Under the pieces are notes generated by a model that did no database searches, was not told the origin of the DNA, and worked only from the letters and a program-made list of their open reading frames with translations. This document shows positions 1 to 6,447 of a stretch of DNA of 10,345 bases, one piece after another. The stretch's first letter is position 1, and the number at the start of each line of letters is the position of its first letter. Origin of the DNA: Thermococcus sp. (lineage in GTDB: Archaea; Methanobacteriota_B; Thermococci; Thermococcales; Thermococcaceae); the NCBI GenBank assembly GCA_027065835.1, contig JAMONK010000132.1, positions 1 to 10,345 of the forward strand, written 5' to 3'. A program made the position numbers and the translations under genes.

Positions 1-330
1 GTCTGTCCAACCGGAGCGATGGAGCCGACGACGCGCTTTGAGATAGCGAGCAACAGCAAGGAGGACCTGGTCGAGGTCGTCGAGCACAAGCTGGCCTACT
101 GTGAGGAGTGCGGTGAGTACCTCGACTTCACCGAGAGGCAGATAGAGTACGTCAAGAAGGTTCTGCCAAAGGACGTCTTCGACCTCTACTCCCTAGGGGA
201 CAGAATGAAGCTCACACAGGAGGAGAAAATGCGCAAAACGGTTGTTACGCTTAGGGAAACAGAGGGAAACGCCTATCCTGCGTTCGTTCTGGTGGGAGAG
301 TCCACGAAGGAGAAGGGGGGTGAGGAATGA
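1..330 (+). CDS. C-terminal part of a 4Fe-4S polyferredoxin subunit of a membrane-bound hydrogenase (HycF/NuoI type), 5' end outside window
   Basis: The frame is open from base 1 and gives 109 residues. The first visible residues, VCPTGA, are the typical end of a bacterial-type 4Fe-4S binding loop (last cysteine followed by proline). A second pair, YCEEC (visible residues 33-37), precedes a RQIEYV segment. HycF/HyfH-type hydrogenase ferredoxins have a similar tail after their Fe-S clusters. Such subunits pass electrons from the donor enzyme to the small subunit on the cytoplasmic face of the membrane. The stop overlaps the ATG of the hydrogenase small subunit gene (ATGA), so the two are translationally coupled. 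The remaining cluster ligands must lie upstream. The Fe-S role is firm; assignment to formate hydrogenlyase rather than another energy-converting hydrogenase is inferred from neighbours. Confidence 0.85.
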   Translation, partial: VCPTGAMEPTTRFEIASNSKEDLVEVVEHKLAYCEECGEYLDFTERQIEYVKKVLPKDVFDLYSLGDRMKLTQEEKMRKTVVTLRETEGNAYPAFVLVGESTKEKGGEE

Positions 331-1163
331 TGGGGAAGCAGAGACTGAAGTCCGTCTGGGTCTACCACGTTGACGCAGGTTCGTGCAACGGCTGCGACAT
401 CGAGGTCCTCGACGTCATAAGCCCGTACTACGACCTTGAGAGGCTTGGTGTTAAGGTCGTCCCCAACCCAAGACATGCCGATGCACTGCTCATAACCGGT
501 CCACTCACGAGGCAGACGAGGATCTCCCTCAAGAAAACCTACGAGGCTATGCCGCCGAAGCCGAGGATAGTGGTTGCCATAGGGACGTGCGCCTGCAGCG
601 GGGGTATATGGTACAACAGCTACGCCCTCTACAACACCTCACCCCAGCGCGGAAGGGACAGGCTCAGGAGCGGCGGGCCGGAGATGATAGTGCCGATAGA
701 CATGTACATCCCAGGCTGTCCGCCGAGCCCGGAGGAGATACTCTACGGGATATCCCAGCTCCTGGGTATCAGGGAGAAGAAGATGAAGGGGGAGTACTGG
801 TACGCACTGCCTCCGGAGGAGAAGGCCAGAAAGGAGAGCGAGATCGAGTTCAAAATCCCGGAGAGACCCATCCCGCTCCGCTACTGGTTGACGCTCAGGG
901 AAGAGCTTAGAAGGGTGATCGGCTATTTCGACCGTGACGCGGTCCTTGAGGACTTCATGACCCTCGTTGGAAAGGCGTTTGAGGATGAGAAACCTAGGGA
1001 GAAGCTCCACGACCTGATAACCGGCTACTTCCTGAAGGAGAAGGATTCCAGGGTTGGCTTTGCCATGCGCTTCCTTGAGAACGAGTTCTGGCGTCTGGTC
1101 GATGAGTACAGGGAGTGGGGTGAGGCGCTGAGGGAGAAGTACCCCGTTACGGCGGGTGTCTGA
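327..1163 (+). CDS. [NiFe] hydrogenase small subunit, group 4 (HycG/NuoB-like)
   Basis: A 278-residue protein of the NuoB/HycG/MbhJ family. It carries the single proximal 4Fe-4S cluster that hands electrons to the [NiFe] site of the large subunit. Visible ligands are C20 and C23 (GSCNGCDIE), C88 in IGTCACSGG, and C131 in PGCPPSP, the standard four-cysteine pattern. There is no Tat signal or membrane helix, as expected for group 4 enzymes facing the cytoplasm. Residues from about 150 onward form a charged C-terminal extension, making it somewhat longer than E. coli HycG as I recall it. Two ATGs are adjacent (327 and 330); a GGGGGTGAGG stretch lies just upstream, and either start is possible. 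The gene overlaps the ferredoxin gene by 4 bases. The order ferredoxin then small subunit matches E. coli hycF-hycG. The partner large subunit is not in the window. Confidence 0.95.
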   Translation: MMGKQRLKSVWVYHVDAGSCNGCDIEVLDVISPYYDLERLGVKVVPNPRHADALLITGPLTRQTRISLKKTYEAMPPKPRIVVAIGTCACSGGIWYNSYALYNTSPQRGRDRLRSGGPEMIVPIDMYIPGCPPSPEEILYGISQLLGIREKKMKGEYWYALPPEEKARKESEIEFKIPERPIPLRYWLTLREELRRVIGYFDRDAVLEDFMTLVGKAFEDEKPREKLHDLITGYFLKEKDSRVGFAMRFLENEFWRLVDEYREWGEALREKYPVTAGV

Positions 1164-1164
1164 G

Positions 1165-1482
1165 GTGCCGTGGAAGCTCTACCGTTTCAAGTACGAGGAC
1201 TACCCGGAGTACTCGGCAAGGATAACCGGTCACTACGGGGGGGACCTGCTGCTGATAGAGGAGGAGGGGGAACTCAGCGACGAGGCAGTGAGGCTGATTA
1301 AGGACTCCCTTGGTGTTGTCGATGACGCGAGGAAGTTCGAGATAACACCGAGGGACGTCATGAAGTTGCCCCTTGAGAAACTGCCCGAAGGCGACAGAAG
1401 GGCCCTGCTGGAAGCGGCCGGAAAGCTCGACGCGGAAAGCAAGCTTCATCTGGAGTACCGCTATCGACCGAGCTTTGATTGA
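1165..1482 (+). CDS. Small acidic protein of unknown function, in the hycH position
   Basis: About 105 residues, highly charged, with no membrane segment, no signal peptide and no cysteines, so probably a soluble cytoplasmic protein. I do not recognise the family with confidence. It starts just after the hydrogenase small subunit gene. GTG at 1165 is preferred because GGCGGGTG at 1151-1158 lies at a suitable distance; an upstream in-frame GTG at 1156 would overlap the previous gene but lacks a Shine-Dalgarno site. In E. coli the gene after hycF-hycG is hycH, which encodes a small protein needed for formate hydrogenlyase maturation. The segment around residues 38-52 (DEAVRLIKDSLGVVD) and the LPEGDRR segment at 73-79 faintly recall HycH, but this is from memory. 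An assembly or maturation role is a guess from position. Confidence 0.8.
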   Translation: MPWKLYRFKYEDYPEYSARITGHYGGDLLLIEEEGELSDEAVRLIKDSLGVVDDARKFEITPRDVMKLPLEKLPEGDRRALLEAAGKLDAESKLHLEYRYRPSFD

Positions 1483-1520
1483 TGTTTTACGTCCCTTTCA
1501 AACTTTTTGGAGGTGGAAAC

Positions 1521-1964
1521 GTGACGGGGATTGATGAGGTAAAGGGTGAAATTCTCAGGAGGCTGGGGGAGCTCTACGGTGAGAATCTCGTTTCGGTGGT
1601 GTTCTACGGCAGACACCTCAGGGATCCCGGGTTTCCCGAGATAGACGTTATGGTCATCATTGAACGTGCCTACGACCCGGTCAAGATGAACCGCGTTGCC
1701 GATTTCGTTGAGAACGTCCGCGATCCCATAGAGGACGAATACGGCTACCACGTTTCGTTTGAGCTGTACACAAAGGAAGAGGCCGAGAACTTCCACTCCG
1801 GCTACCTCGACGTCGTGGTTAACTACGAGATCGCCTACGACAGGGACGGTTACTTCGAGTGGCTCATGGAGGAGATGATGAACCCGGAGAAGGTCATGAG
1901 GCACGTCCAGTACCTGAGCACGATTGAATATTTTGTGGTTGATGACAAGGAGAACGAAAGATGA
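1521..1964 (+). CDS. Minimal nucleotidyltransferase-like protein with altered active-site acids
   Basis: About 147 residues, soluble. Start GTG 1521 is chosen because a full GGAGGTG lies at 1509-1515, 5 bases upstream; the frame is open from 1479, but ATG there has no such site. The layout resembles minimal nucleotidyltransferases (the MNT/Pol-beta-like fold): a leading helix, VVFYGR (residues 27-31), then EIDVMVII (40-47), a later strand VSFELYT (78-84), and a NYEIAYDRDGYFEWL segment (101-115) of the kind often seen near the end of these domains. The usual GSxxxG...DxD signature is changed: GR instead of GS, E40-x-D42 instead of DxD, and E81 where a third Asp is expected. Catalysis may be altered or lost. 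It is the last gene of the hydrogenase operon, 38 bases after its neighbour. Its role there is unknown. Confidence 0.8.
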   Translation: MTGIDEVKGEILRRLGELYGENLVSVVFYGRHLRDPGFPEIDVMVIIERAYDPVKMNRVADFVENVRDPIEDEYGYHVSFELYTKEEAENFHSGYLDVVVNYEIAYDRDGYFEWLMEEMMNPEKVMRHVQYLSTIEYFVVDDKENER

Positions 1965-1990
1965 ATGCACTTGACGGCCAGATTATAAAA

Positions 1991-1996
1991 TTTTTT
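1991..1996 (+). terminator. T-run, possible transcription terminator of the hydrogenase operon
   Basis: Six T residues follow an A/T-rich stretch (TATAAAA), 27 bases after the stop of the nucleotidyltransferase-like gene and before the next promoter. Archaeal RNA polymerase often terminates at oligo-T tracts without a strong hairpin. Six Ts is modest, so termination may be partial and read-through into the antiporter operon is possible. Confidence 0.4.
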
Positions 1997-2013
1997 CGAA
2001 AATCTCCGCAAGA

Positions 2014-2023
2014 TTTAAAAATA
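2014..2023 (+). promoter_or_regulatory. Archaeal TATA box for the antiporter/mobA operon
   Basis: TTTAAAAATA, preceded by a purine-containing CGCAAGA (2007-2013) that could act as the BRE. Archaeal transcription usually starts about 25-27 bases downstream of the TATA centre, which puts the start near 2042-2046. The leader would then be about 40 bases, with GGAGGGAG at 2073-2080 as the ribosome binding site for ATG 2085. This is the only clear intergenic promoter in the window and would drive all genes from 2085 to 10252. A second A/T-rich element (ATTATAAAA at 1982-1990) could also act as a TATA box. Confidence 0.65.
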
Positions 2024-2038
2024 GTGGTGACCAGAGTT

Positions 2039-2071
2039 TTAGGGCATTCTAAATGATTCAGACTGCCCTAA
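2039..2071. promoter_or_regulatory. 33-bp near-perfect palindrome at the predicted transcription start (candidate operator or leader hairpin)
   Basis: The outer arms TTAGGGCA (2039-2046) and TGCCCTAA (2064-2071) are perfect 8-bp complements. Symmetry continues inward with TCT/AGA and AAT/ATT around a centre at 2055. In all, 14 of 16 symmetric base pairs match; only 2051/2059 and 2047/2063 fail. It lies just downstream of the TATA box and spans the predicted start site. This is where archaeal repressors typically bind to block polymerase recruitment or escape. As RNA, a hairpin with an 8-bp stem, one mismatch and 3 further pairs would sit just before the ribosome binding site. No known regulator motif was recognised; it does not fit the SurR consensus GTTnnnAACnnnnnGTT. 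Confidence 0.6.
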
Positions 2072-2084
2072 TGGAGGGAGAGGG

Positions 2085-3554
2085 ATGGTGGGTGCACTCG
2101 CAGCTCTGACCTTTATGATTCCCCTGCTCGCGGGCCTGGTTCTCTTTAAACTCGACGGGAGACGGGCGGATACTCTGATGATGGGTTCCCTCCTCACGGC
2201 AATGGTGAGCCAGCTGGTGCTGGATTACGTGTACCTCACCTCCGGTGGGGGGCTCGTTCATATCGTTTACCTGGAAACCCGAAGCTTTGGGGAGGCGTAC
2301 GGCATAATAATCGACCCTATGAGCGTTCTAATCGGCAGCGTTGTGGCGGTTGCGGGCTTCATATTCATGTTCTACGGCGTCGAGTACATGAGCGAGAGGA
2401 ACGTCGGCCATCCTGTGAGGAAAGGTAAGGGCCTCTTCTACGCATGGATGACGCTCTTCGAGGGGGCAACTCTTGGGTTCATATACTCCTCAACGTTCCT
2501 TGGTCTGCTCATCTTCTTCGAGCTGATGGGCTTAGCCTGCTGGGGTGTCGTCAGCTATTACAACACGGGGGAGGCAAGGCGGGCCGGCTTCAAGGCCTTC
2601 ATAATCCCGAACGTGGGGGCCATGGTGGGTTTTTACACCGCGATAGGTGTTGGAATAACCCAGCTCCACGATCTCAGCCTGTTCTCGCTCTCCAGGGTTT
2701 CCCCCGACGTCAAGCCCTGGCTCTTCCTCGCCCTGCTCATAGCCGGCTACACCAAGAGCGCCCAGTTCCCCACATACTCGTGGATTCCGGACGCGATGGA
2801 GGCCCCTACCCCCGCTTCGGCGTTCCTCCACGGCGCGGCGATGGTCGAGATGGGCGTTTACCTCGTCGCGAGGGTCATCCAGTTCATCGGACCCCTGCCC
2901 CTCTGGATCTTCTACCTCATGGCGGTTATGGTCTCCCTTACACTGCTCATTCCCATGCTGAACTACCCCCTCCAGAACGACGCGAAGAGGCTGTTGGCCT
3001 ATTCTACCGTTGCAGAGGCGGGGATAATGTTCGTTGGTCTCACCTTTGCCTCCCTCGGTCTGCGCATCGGCCTCCAGGCGGCCATGTTTCAGCTCACGGC
3101 TCACGCGTTCGTCAAGGGGTTGGGGTTCCTCACCGCCGGGAGTTTTACCTACTCCCTTGGAACCCTTGACCTCAGGAGGATAGGTGGTCTTCAGGAGGGC
3201 ATGCCCGTGAGCGGGTTCTCCTGGGCCGTTGCACTCCTTGGTCTGGCGGGTCTTCCTCCAATGGGGATAGCGTTCAGTAAGGCGGAATTGCTCGCGGCCG
3301 TCGGTGAGGCGGGGTTGCATCCCCTGGCCTGGCTTCCGATGCTTCTGGTACTGGCGGATTCAGTCGTCTTCCTCTGGGTGGGTACTAAGTGGATAGGCCG
3401 CAACATCTTCGGGAGGAGGGGTTCTCCGGCGGTGAGTGCTGGAACCCACCCGGTGATCGCGGCGTCCCTCGTCACTCTGGTGGTCCTCACCCTGATCTCG
3501 GCTTACCTCGCGTATCCACTGGTCAAGATGATAGGCTTTTACGGGGGTGTTTGA
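2085..3554 (+). CDS. Antiporter-like membrane subunit (NuoL/M/N, MrpA/D, HyfB family), apparently complete channel
   Basis: A 489-residue, strongly hydrophobic protein with about 14 membrane helices, of the proton-translocating antiporter-like family. All key polar residues of a working half-channel pair appear present: E146 in FFELMGL, K224 in GYTKSAQFP followed by SWIPDAMEAPTPASAFLHG with H249, K301 in DAKRLLAYST, H340 and K344 in TAHAFVKG, and K399 in FSKAELL. It probably moves H+ (or Na+) across the cytoplasmic membrane, driven by the hydrogenase. ATG 2085 has GGAGGGAG at 2073-2080. It is the first gene of the operon under the TATA promoter at 2014 and is followed directly by a second, larger homologue. 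With no separate full-length MrpA here, it or its neighbour may supply the MrpA N-terminal function. Confidence 0.92.
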   Translation: MVGALAALTFMIPLLAGLVLFKLDGRRADTLMMGSLLTAMVSQLVLDYVYLTSGGGLVHIVYLETRSFGEAYGIIIDPMSVLIGSVVAVAGFIFMFYGVEYMSERNVGHPVRKGKGLFYAWMTLFEGATLGFIYSSTFLGLLIFFELMGLACWGVVSYYNTGEARRAGFKAFIIPNVGAMVGFYTAIGVGITQLHDLSLFSLSRVSPDVKPWLFLALLIAGYTKSAQFPTYSWIPDAMEAPTPASAFLHGAAMVEMGVYLVARVIQFIGPLPLWIFYLMAVMVSLTLLIPMLNYPLQNDAKRLLAYSTVAEAGIMFVGLTFASLGLRIGLQAAMFQLTAHAFVKGLGFLTAGSFTYSLGTLDLRRIGGLQEGMPVSGFSWAVALLGLAGLPPMGIAFSKAELLAAVGEAGLHPLAWLPMLLVLADSVVFLWVGTKWIGRNIFGRRGSPAVSAGTHPVIAASLVTLVVLTLISAYLAYPLVKMIGFYGGV

Positions 3555-3556
3555 GG

Positions 3557-5455
3557 TTGCTGTACCTTACGGACGTTGCCCTCGTTGAGTTTGCGGTGCT
3601 TTTCTTTCTGCTGGGGGCAGTGGCGCCCCTCTTCAAGAGGGACTTCAGGGTATCCCTGCCTTTCTCCGTCCTGGGCTCCCTGTTCACGATGGTCGTTGGG
3701 GTTTACGGCATCTCGGAGGGTATCAAGGGAGGGATCTTCAGCGGGATCTTCGAGGCTCGGGTTAACGTGGACCCTCTCTCCGCCTTCTTTACGTTTGTCC
3801 TTGGGCTGATAGGCTTGCTTTCTTCCGTGTATCTTATGGACTACGAGATGAGGCCCAGACATCTGACCTTTGCCGTTGCCTACAACGGAACGCTTCTGTC
3901 CGCCCTTCTGTTCCTCACAACGGAAAGCTTTGAGAGGATGGTTCTCTCGTACGAACTTCTGGCGCTCTTCACCTACGTCCTGATTCTCTCAACGGCTGTG
4001 AGGGGGGACAGGGATACCCCTAGGAACTACATCGTCCTGACCCAGGTCTTCGGTGTGGTGCCGCTTTTGATCACCGCTTCGCTCTTAACCACCGCGGGTC
4101 CTACCTTCGGCGCGATAAGGGTGAATCTGGCTGCCCTTCCGGTTTCCGTCTCGTTCCTCTACGCCCTCCTCGTCTCCCCCCCGCTTGTCAGGAGCGGGGC
4201 CTTTCCATTCCATGTGTGGGTTCCAGACGTCTACAGAAGGGTCCCATCCCCGGTGGTTCCGGTCCTGATATCCCTTGAGGCCGTTGGGGTTTACATGGCG
4301 ATCAGATTATTCTGGTTTGTTCTGCCCCTTTCAAAATCTCTCGGCTACGTTGTTGCCTTCCTGGGTACGATCTCGGCCTTCTCGACCCTCTACTCCTTCA
4401 GAGAGATAAGGCTCAAGAGAAAGTTCGCATACCACAGCGTTATGGACGTCGGCATCTCCTATTTCGCCCTCGGTTCGGCCATGGTCCTTCACGGTTCTCT
4501 GGCCGGAAGGATCCTCCTGGCTGGTGCCCTCTTCCATACCCTCTACCAGGTCGTGTACAAGTCCTCCATCTTCTTTGGCCTCGGTGCCATAGAGCACTAC
4601 GGGGAGGAGCCAAACGTATGCTCCCTCCGGAAGCTCTTTAGGGGGCACGTGATGGCCTTTTTAATGTCGATCTCGGCCTTTTCAATGGCCGGGCTGCCCC
4701 CACTGGCCGCCTTTGTTTCAAAGTGGCTCGTGTATCAGGGGGCACTTCTGTCGGGGGATACGCTTGTTCTCCTGATGTTCTCCGCGGTGATCTTCCTTGG
4801 ACTCTTCCCCTTCGCCTCGGTGGTTCAGGTAAGGAAGCTCAACAGGGAGATGTGCAAACGGGAACTCGGTGCCGAAAACGTTCCGTTCCTGCTCAGGGGA
4901 GTTGTGGGCACCACGGCCATGCTCACCGTACTCTTGGCGGTTCTTCCCCTCCTCGTGGAGCCCTTCATAGTGCCTGCCCTCGGAGAGGTTACGGGGTTCT
5001 CGTTCCCATCCCTTGCGGCCCTCTTCACGGCGAGGGTTCCGGCCTCCCTGGCCGCCATCCTTCTCCTGATCGGAACCGCGTACATTGGGTTGAGGGTTGG
5101 GAGGATGCCAACGGACAGGGTCTCCGAGCTTCTCCTGATATTCTACAACATGGGTGGAATGCTGACCGTTACTAAGGATCTTCTGCTTGAAGGGGGAAAA
5201 AGGGCCTACATAACCCGCATCCTCCCCATCTTAAGGTCCATCCCGCGGCACGAGCTGCCGCTGGTCAAGGACTGCGACGACGTCTTCGATTATCCCGTGA
5301 GGCACCTAGACGAGGCGATGTTCATGCCGCTCCTGCGGCTGATATCCCGGATGAGCGGGAGGGCCGGGGAAAGGGTTTACGACATGAACGCCCTGATGGC
5401 GGCCTTTGCGGTGGTGTTTGCCCTCTTGATAATCCTCTTCGGGGTGGTGATGTGA
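3557..5455 (+). CDS. Large antiporter-like membrane subunit (HycC/HyfB-like) with substituted channel residues
   Basis: About 632 residues from TTG 3557, chosen because GGGGGTG at 3543-3549 lies 7 bases upstream; TTG 3551, overlapping the previous stop, is the alternative. There are many membrane helices, then a largely hydrophilic stretch (about 520-608) and a final helix (610-632). The length is close to E. coli HycC/HyfB as I recall them. E133 (SYELL), K289 (KRKFAYHS), H327, K335 and K389 (FVSKW) are kept. The central lysine of the family, in the equivalent of YTKSAQFP, is R212 (LVRSGAFPF), and the family histidine after PTP is I238. Ion transport through this subunit may therefore differ or be lost. 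It is probably a membrane subunit of the hydrogenase module, linking it to the Mnh proteins encoded next. Confidence 0.88.
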   Translation: MLYLTDVALVEFAVLFFLLGAVAPLFKRDFRVSLPFSVLGSLFTMVVGVYGISEGIKGGIFSGIFEARVNVDPLSAFFTFVLGLIGLLSSVYLMDYEMRPRHLTFAVAYNGTLLSALLFLTTESFERMVLSYELLALFTYVLILSTAVRGDRDTPRNYIVLTQVFGVVPLLITASLLTTAGPTFGAIRVNLAALPVSVSFLYALLVSPPLVRSGAFPFHVWVPDVYRRVPSPVVPVLISLEAVGVYMAIRLFWFVLPLSKSLGYVVAFLGTISAFSTLYSFREIRLKRKFAYHSVMDVGISYFALGSAMVLHGSLAGRILLAGALFHTLYQVVYKSSIFFGLGAIEHYGEEPNVCSLRKLFRGHVMAFLMSISAFSMAGLPPLAAFVSKWLVYQGALLSGDTLVLLMFSAVIFLGLFPFASVVQVRKLNREMCKRELGAENVPFLLRGVVGTTAMLTVLLAVLPLLVEPFIVPALGEVTGFSFPSLAALFTARVPASLAAILLLIGTAYIGLRVGRMPTDRVSELLLIFYNMGGMLTVTKDLLLEGGKRAYITRILPILRSIPRHELPLVKDCDDVFDYPVRHLDEAMFMPLLRLISRMSGRAGERVYDMNALMAAFAVVFALLIILFGVVM

Positions 5456-5456
5456 G

Positions 5457-5741
5457 ATGAACGTTCAGTCGGTGTTTTACACGAGCCTGTACTTTGTGGC
5501 CGTCCTCTACACCTTCGCCTTTGTCCTCTACGGTATCAGGGCCATTAAAGGTCCCACAACCGCGGACATAATCATGGCCGTGGACTGCCTGTCGTTTGAC
5601 ATGGCGGCCTTCATGGTCATCCTCGGCATCTACTTTCGCTCCATCCTTCTGGCGAGCGGGGCGATAATCCTCGCCCTATGGGCCTACATGCTGGACGTTT
5701 ACTACACAAAATACGTCCTGTACGGGGAGGTGGAGGTATGA
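5457..5741 (+). CDS. mnhF: Na+/H+ antiporter subunit MnhF/MrpF
   Basis: 94 residues with three predicted membrane helices (about 8-28, 36-58, 63-83). The segment between the first two, RAIKGPTTADIIMAVDCLS (28-46), matches the family signature RxxxGPTxxDRxxAxD, with D37 and D43 kept. MrpF (MbhB in Mbh hydrogenases) is a small, essential subunit of the Mrp antiporter core, thought to take part in the Na+ path. ATG 5457 lies 1 base after the stop of the preceding antiporter-like gene. Its own stop overlaps the mnhG start (ATGA). Subunit identity is secure; whether the complex moves Na+, H+ or both cannot be read from sequence alone. Confidence 0.93.
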   Translation: MNVQSVFYTSLYFVAVLYTFAFVLYGIRAIKGPTTADIIMAVDCLSFDMAAFMVILGIYFRSILLASGAIILALWAYMLDVYYTKYVLYGEVEV

Positions 5742-6193
5742 TAGGGGAGGCGGTCTTCCTTGCTGGTATGGTGATGATCTTCATCGGCGCGGTTTACGAC
5801 GTCATAGCCTCGATAGGGATGCTCCGCTTTGACGATTTCTACCTGAGGGCCCACGCGGCAACGGTTGGAACCATCGGCGGTGCGGTCCTCCCGATCTTTG
5901 GGGCCGGGCTGGTCGCCCTCGTGAGTCCGTGGTTGGGTGCCCTGCGGTACTTCCTTACTGGTATAGCGTTGACCACGGGGGTTCTTATACTCCTCACCGC
6001 TCCAACAGGCTCACATTCTCTCGTTTCGGCCGTTTACTTCGGTAGGATTGGAAGGCCACCGAGGCTCGTCGTCGACCACCTGGCGGAGGATCTTCCGGTA
6101 AGGAAGGACGTTGAGGAGCTCGTCCGTGAGCACGAGGATCTCCCCGGTGAGGAGGGGGAAGCTAGATTTGTCTTCCGGAGGGTGAGGAGATGA
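5738..6193 (+). CDS. mnhG: Na+/H+ antiporter subunit MnhG/MrpG with hydrophilic C-terminal tail
   Basis: 151 residues from ATG 5738, which overlaps the mnhF stop (ATGA) and has GGAGG just upstream; the open frame extends further upstream but inside mnhF. Three membrane helices precede residue 88. The family signature is clear: SIGMLRFDDFYLRAHAAT (25-42), then a glycine-rich helix and TAPTGSHSLVSAVY (87-100). MrpG (MbhC in Mbh) packs with MrpF and MrpA in the membrane. After residue 103 comes a charged, probably cytoplasmic tail of about 45 residues, rich in Glu, Asp and Arg, longer than I recall for typical MrpG (about 110-125 residues). The tail may contact a soluble partner, but this is only a suggestion. 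Confidence 0.93.
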   Translation: MIGEAVFLAGMVMIFIGAVYDVIASIGMLRFDDFYLRAHAATVGTIGGAVLPIFGAGLVALVSPWLGALRYFLTGIALTTGVLILLTAPTGSHSLVSAVYFGRIGRPPRLVVDHLAEDLPVRKDVEELVREHEDLPGEEGEARFVFRRVRR

Positions 6194-6447
6194 TAGAGCT
6201 ACACCTGTTGATCCTGGCCATGGTGGTCTCGTTCGGCTTCGTCTTCAGCTACCTGGCGATGAAGGAACACGACCTGCTGAAGGCCCTCGCCCTGTCCTCG
6301 GTTCAATCGACCTTCTTTGCCCTTGGATTCTACATCCTCGCCGCCCCGGATATAGTGCTGGCCTACCTGGCCATAGCGGTCGGGGCCTACACCGCCCTCG
6401 TGATCCTCGCCATAAGCAAAACCGAACGTTTTGAGGTGGGAGAATGA
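6190..6447 (+). CDS. MbhD-like / MrpA C-terminal-type membrane subunit (DUF4040)
   Basis: 85 residues with three membrane helices and almost no loops. It corresponds to MbhD of Mbh hydrogenases and to part of the C-terminal end of bacterial MrpA, related to NuoJ. The segment LLKALALSSVQSTFFALGFYI (29-49) and the APD motif (52-54) with the following AVGAYTALVILAISKTER (63-80) fit DUF4040. In the family I recall a glutamate just after the APD helix start (APDxALTEAAVG); here that position appears to be Y59, so the charge is missing. It overlaps mnhG and the downstream gene by ATGA junctions. Its place, after mnhG and before the MbhE/MnhB fusion, is the same as in Mbh operons (C-D-E-F). Confidence 0.85.
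   Translation: MIELHLLILAMVVSFGFVFSYLAMKEHDLLKALALSSVQSTFFALGFYILAAPDIVLAYLAIAVGAYTALVILAISKTERFEVGE

Noticed and set aside
1479..1520. ATG start at 1479 for the nucleotidyltransferase-like protein.
   Set aside because: The GGAGGTG at 1509-1515 lies inside this extension and fits GTG 1521 well.
1993..2002. Ten-base palindrome TTTTCGAAAA.
   Set aside because: A simple A/T-rich run in a terminator/promoter gap readily gives such symmetry.
2025..2033. Nine-base palindrome TGGTGACCA just downstream of the TATA box.
   Set aside because: Too short to stand out from chance, though it lies near the stronger palindrome.
2053..2109. Short leader ORF (18 codons from ATG 2053) overlapping the start of the antiporter gene.
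   Set aside because: It has no ribosome binding site and lies inside the palindrome; its composition gives no support.
2532..3320. Long open frame on the minus strand opposite the first antiporter-like gene.
   Set aside because: A shadow of the real gene: its product is hydrophilic and low in complexity, and no family features are visible. The same holds for the minus-strand frame at 8610-9467.
3389..3556. Upstream extension of the 632-residue antiporter-like protein from ATG 3389.
   Set aside because: It would overlap the previous gene by 166 bases and adds a hydrophilic, proline- and glycine-rich segment unlike the family N-terminus.
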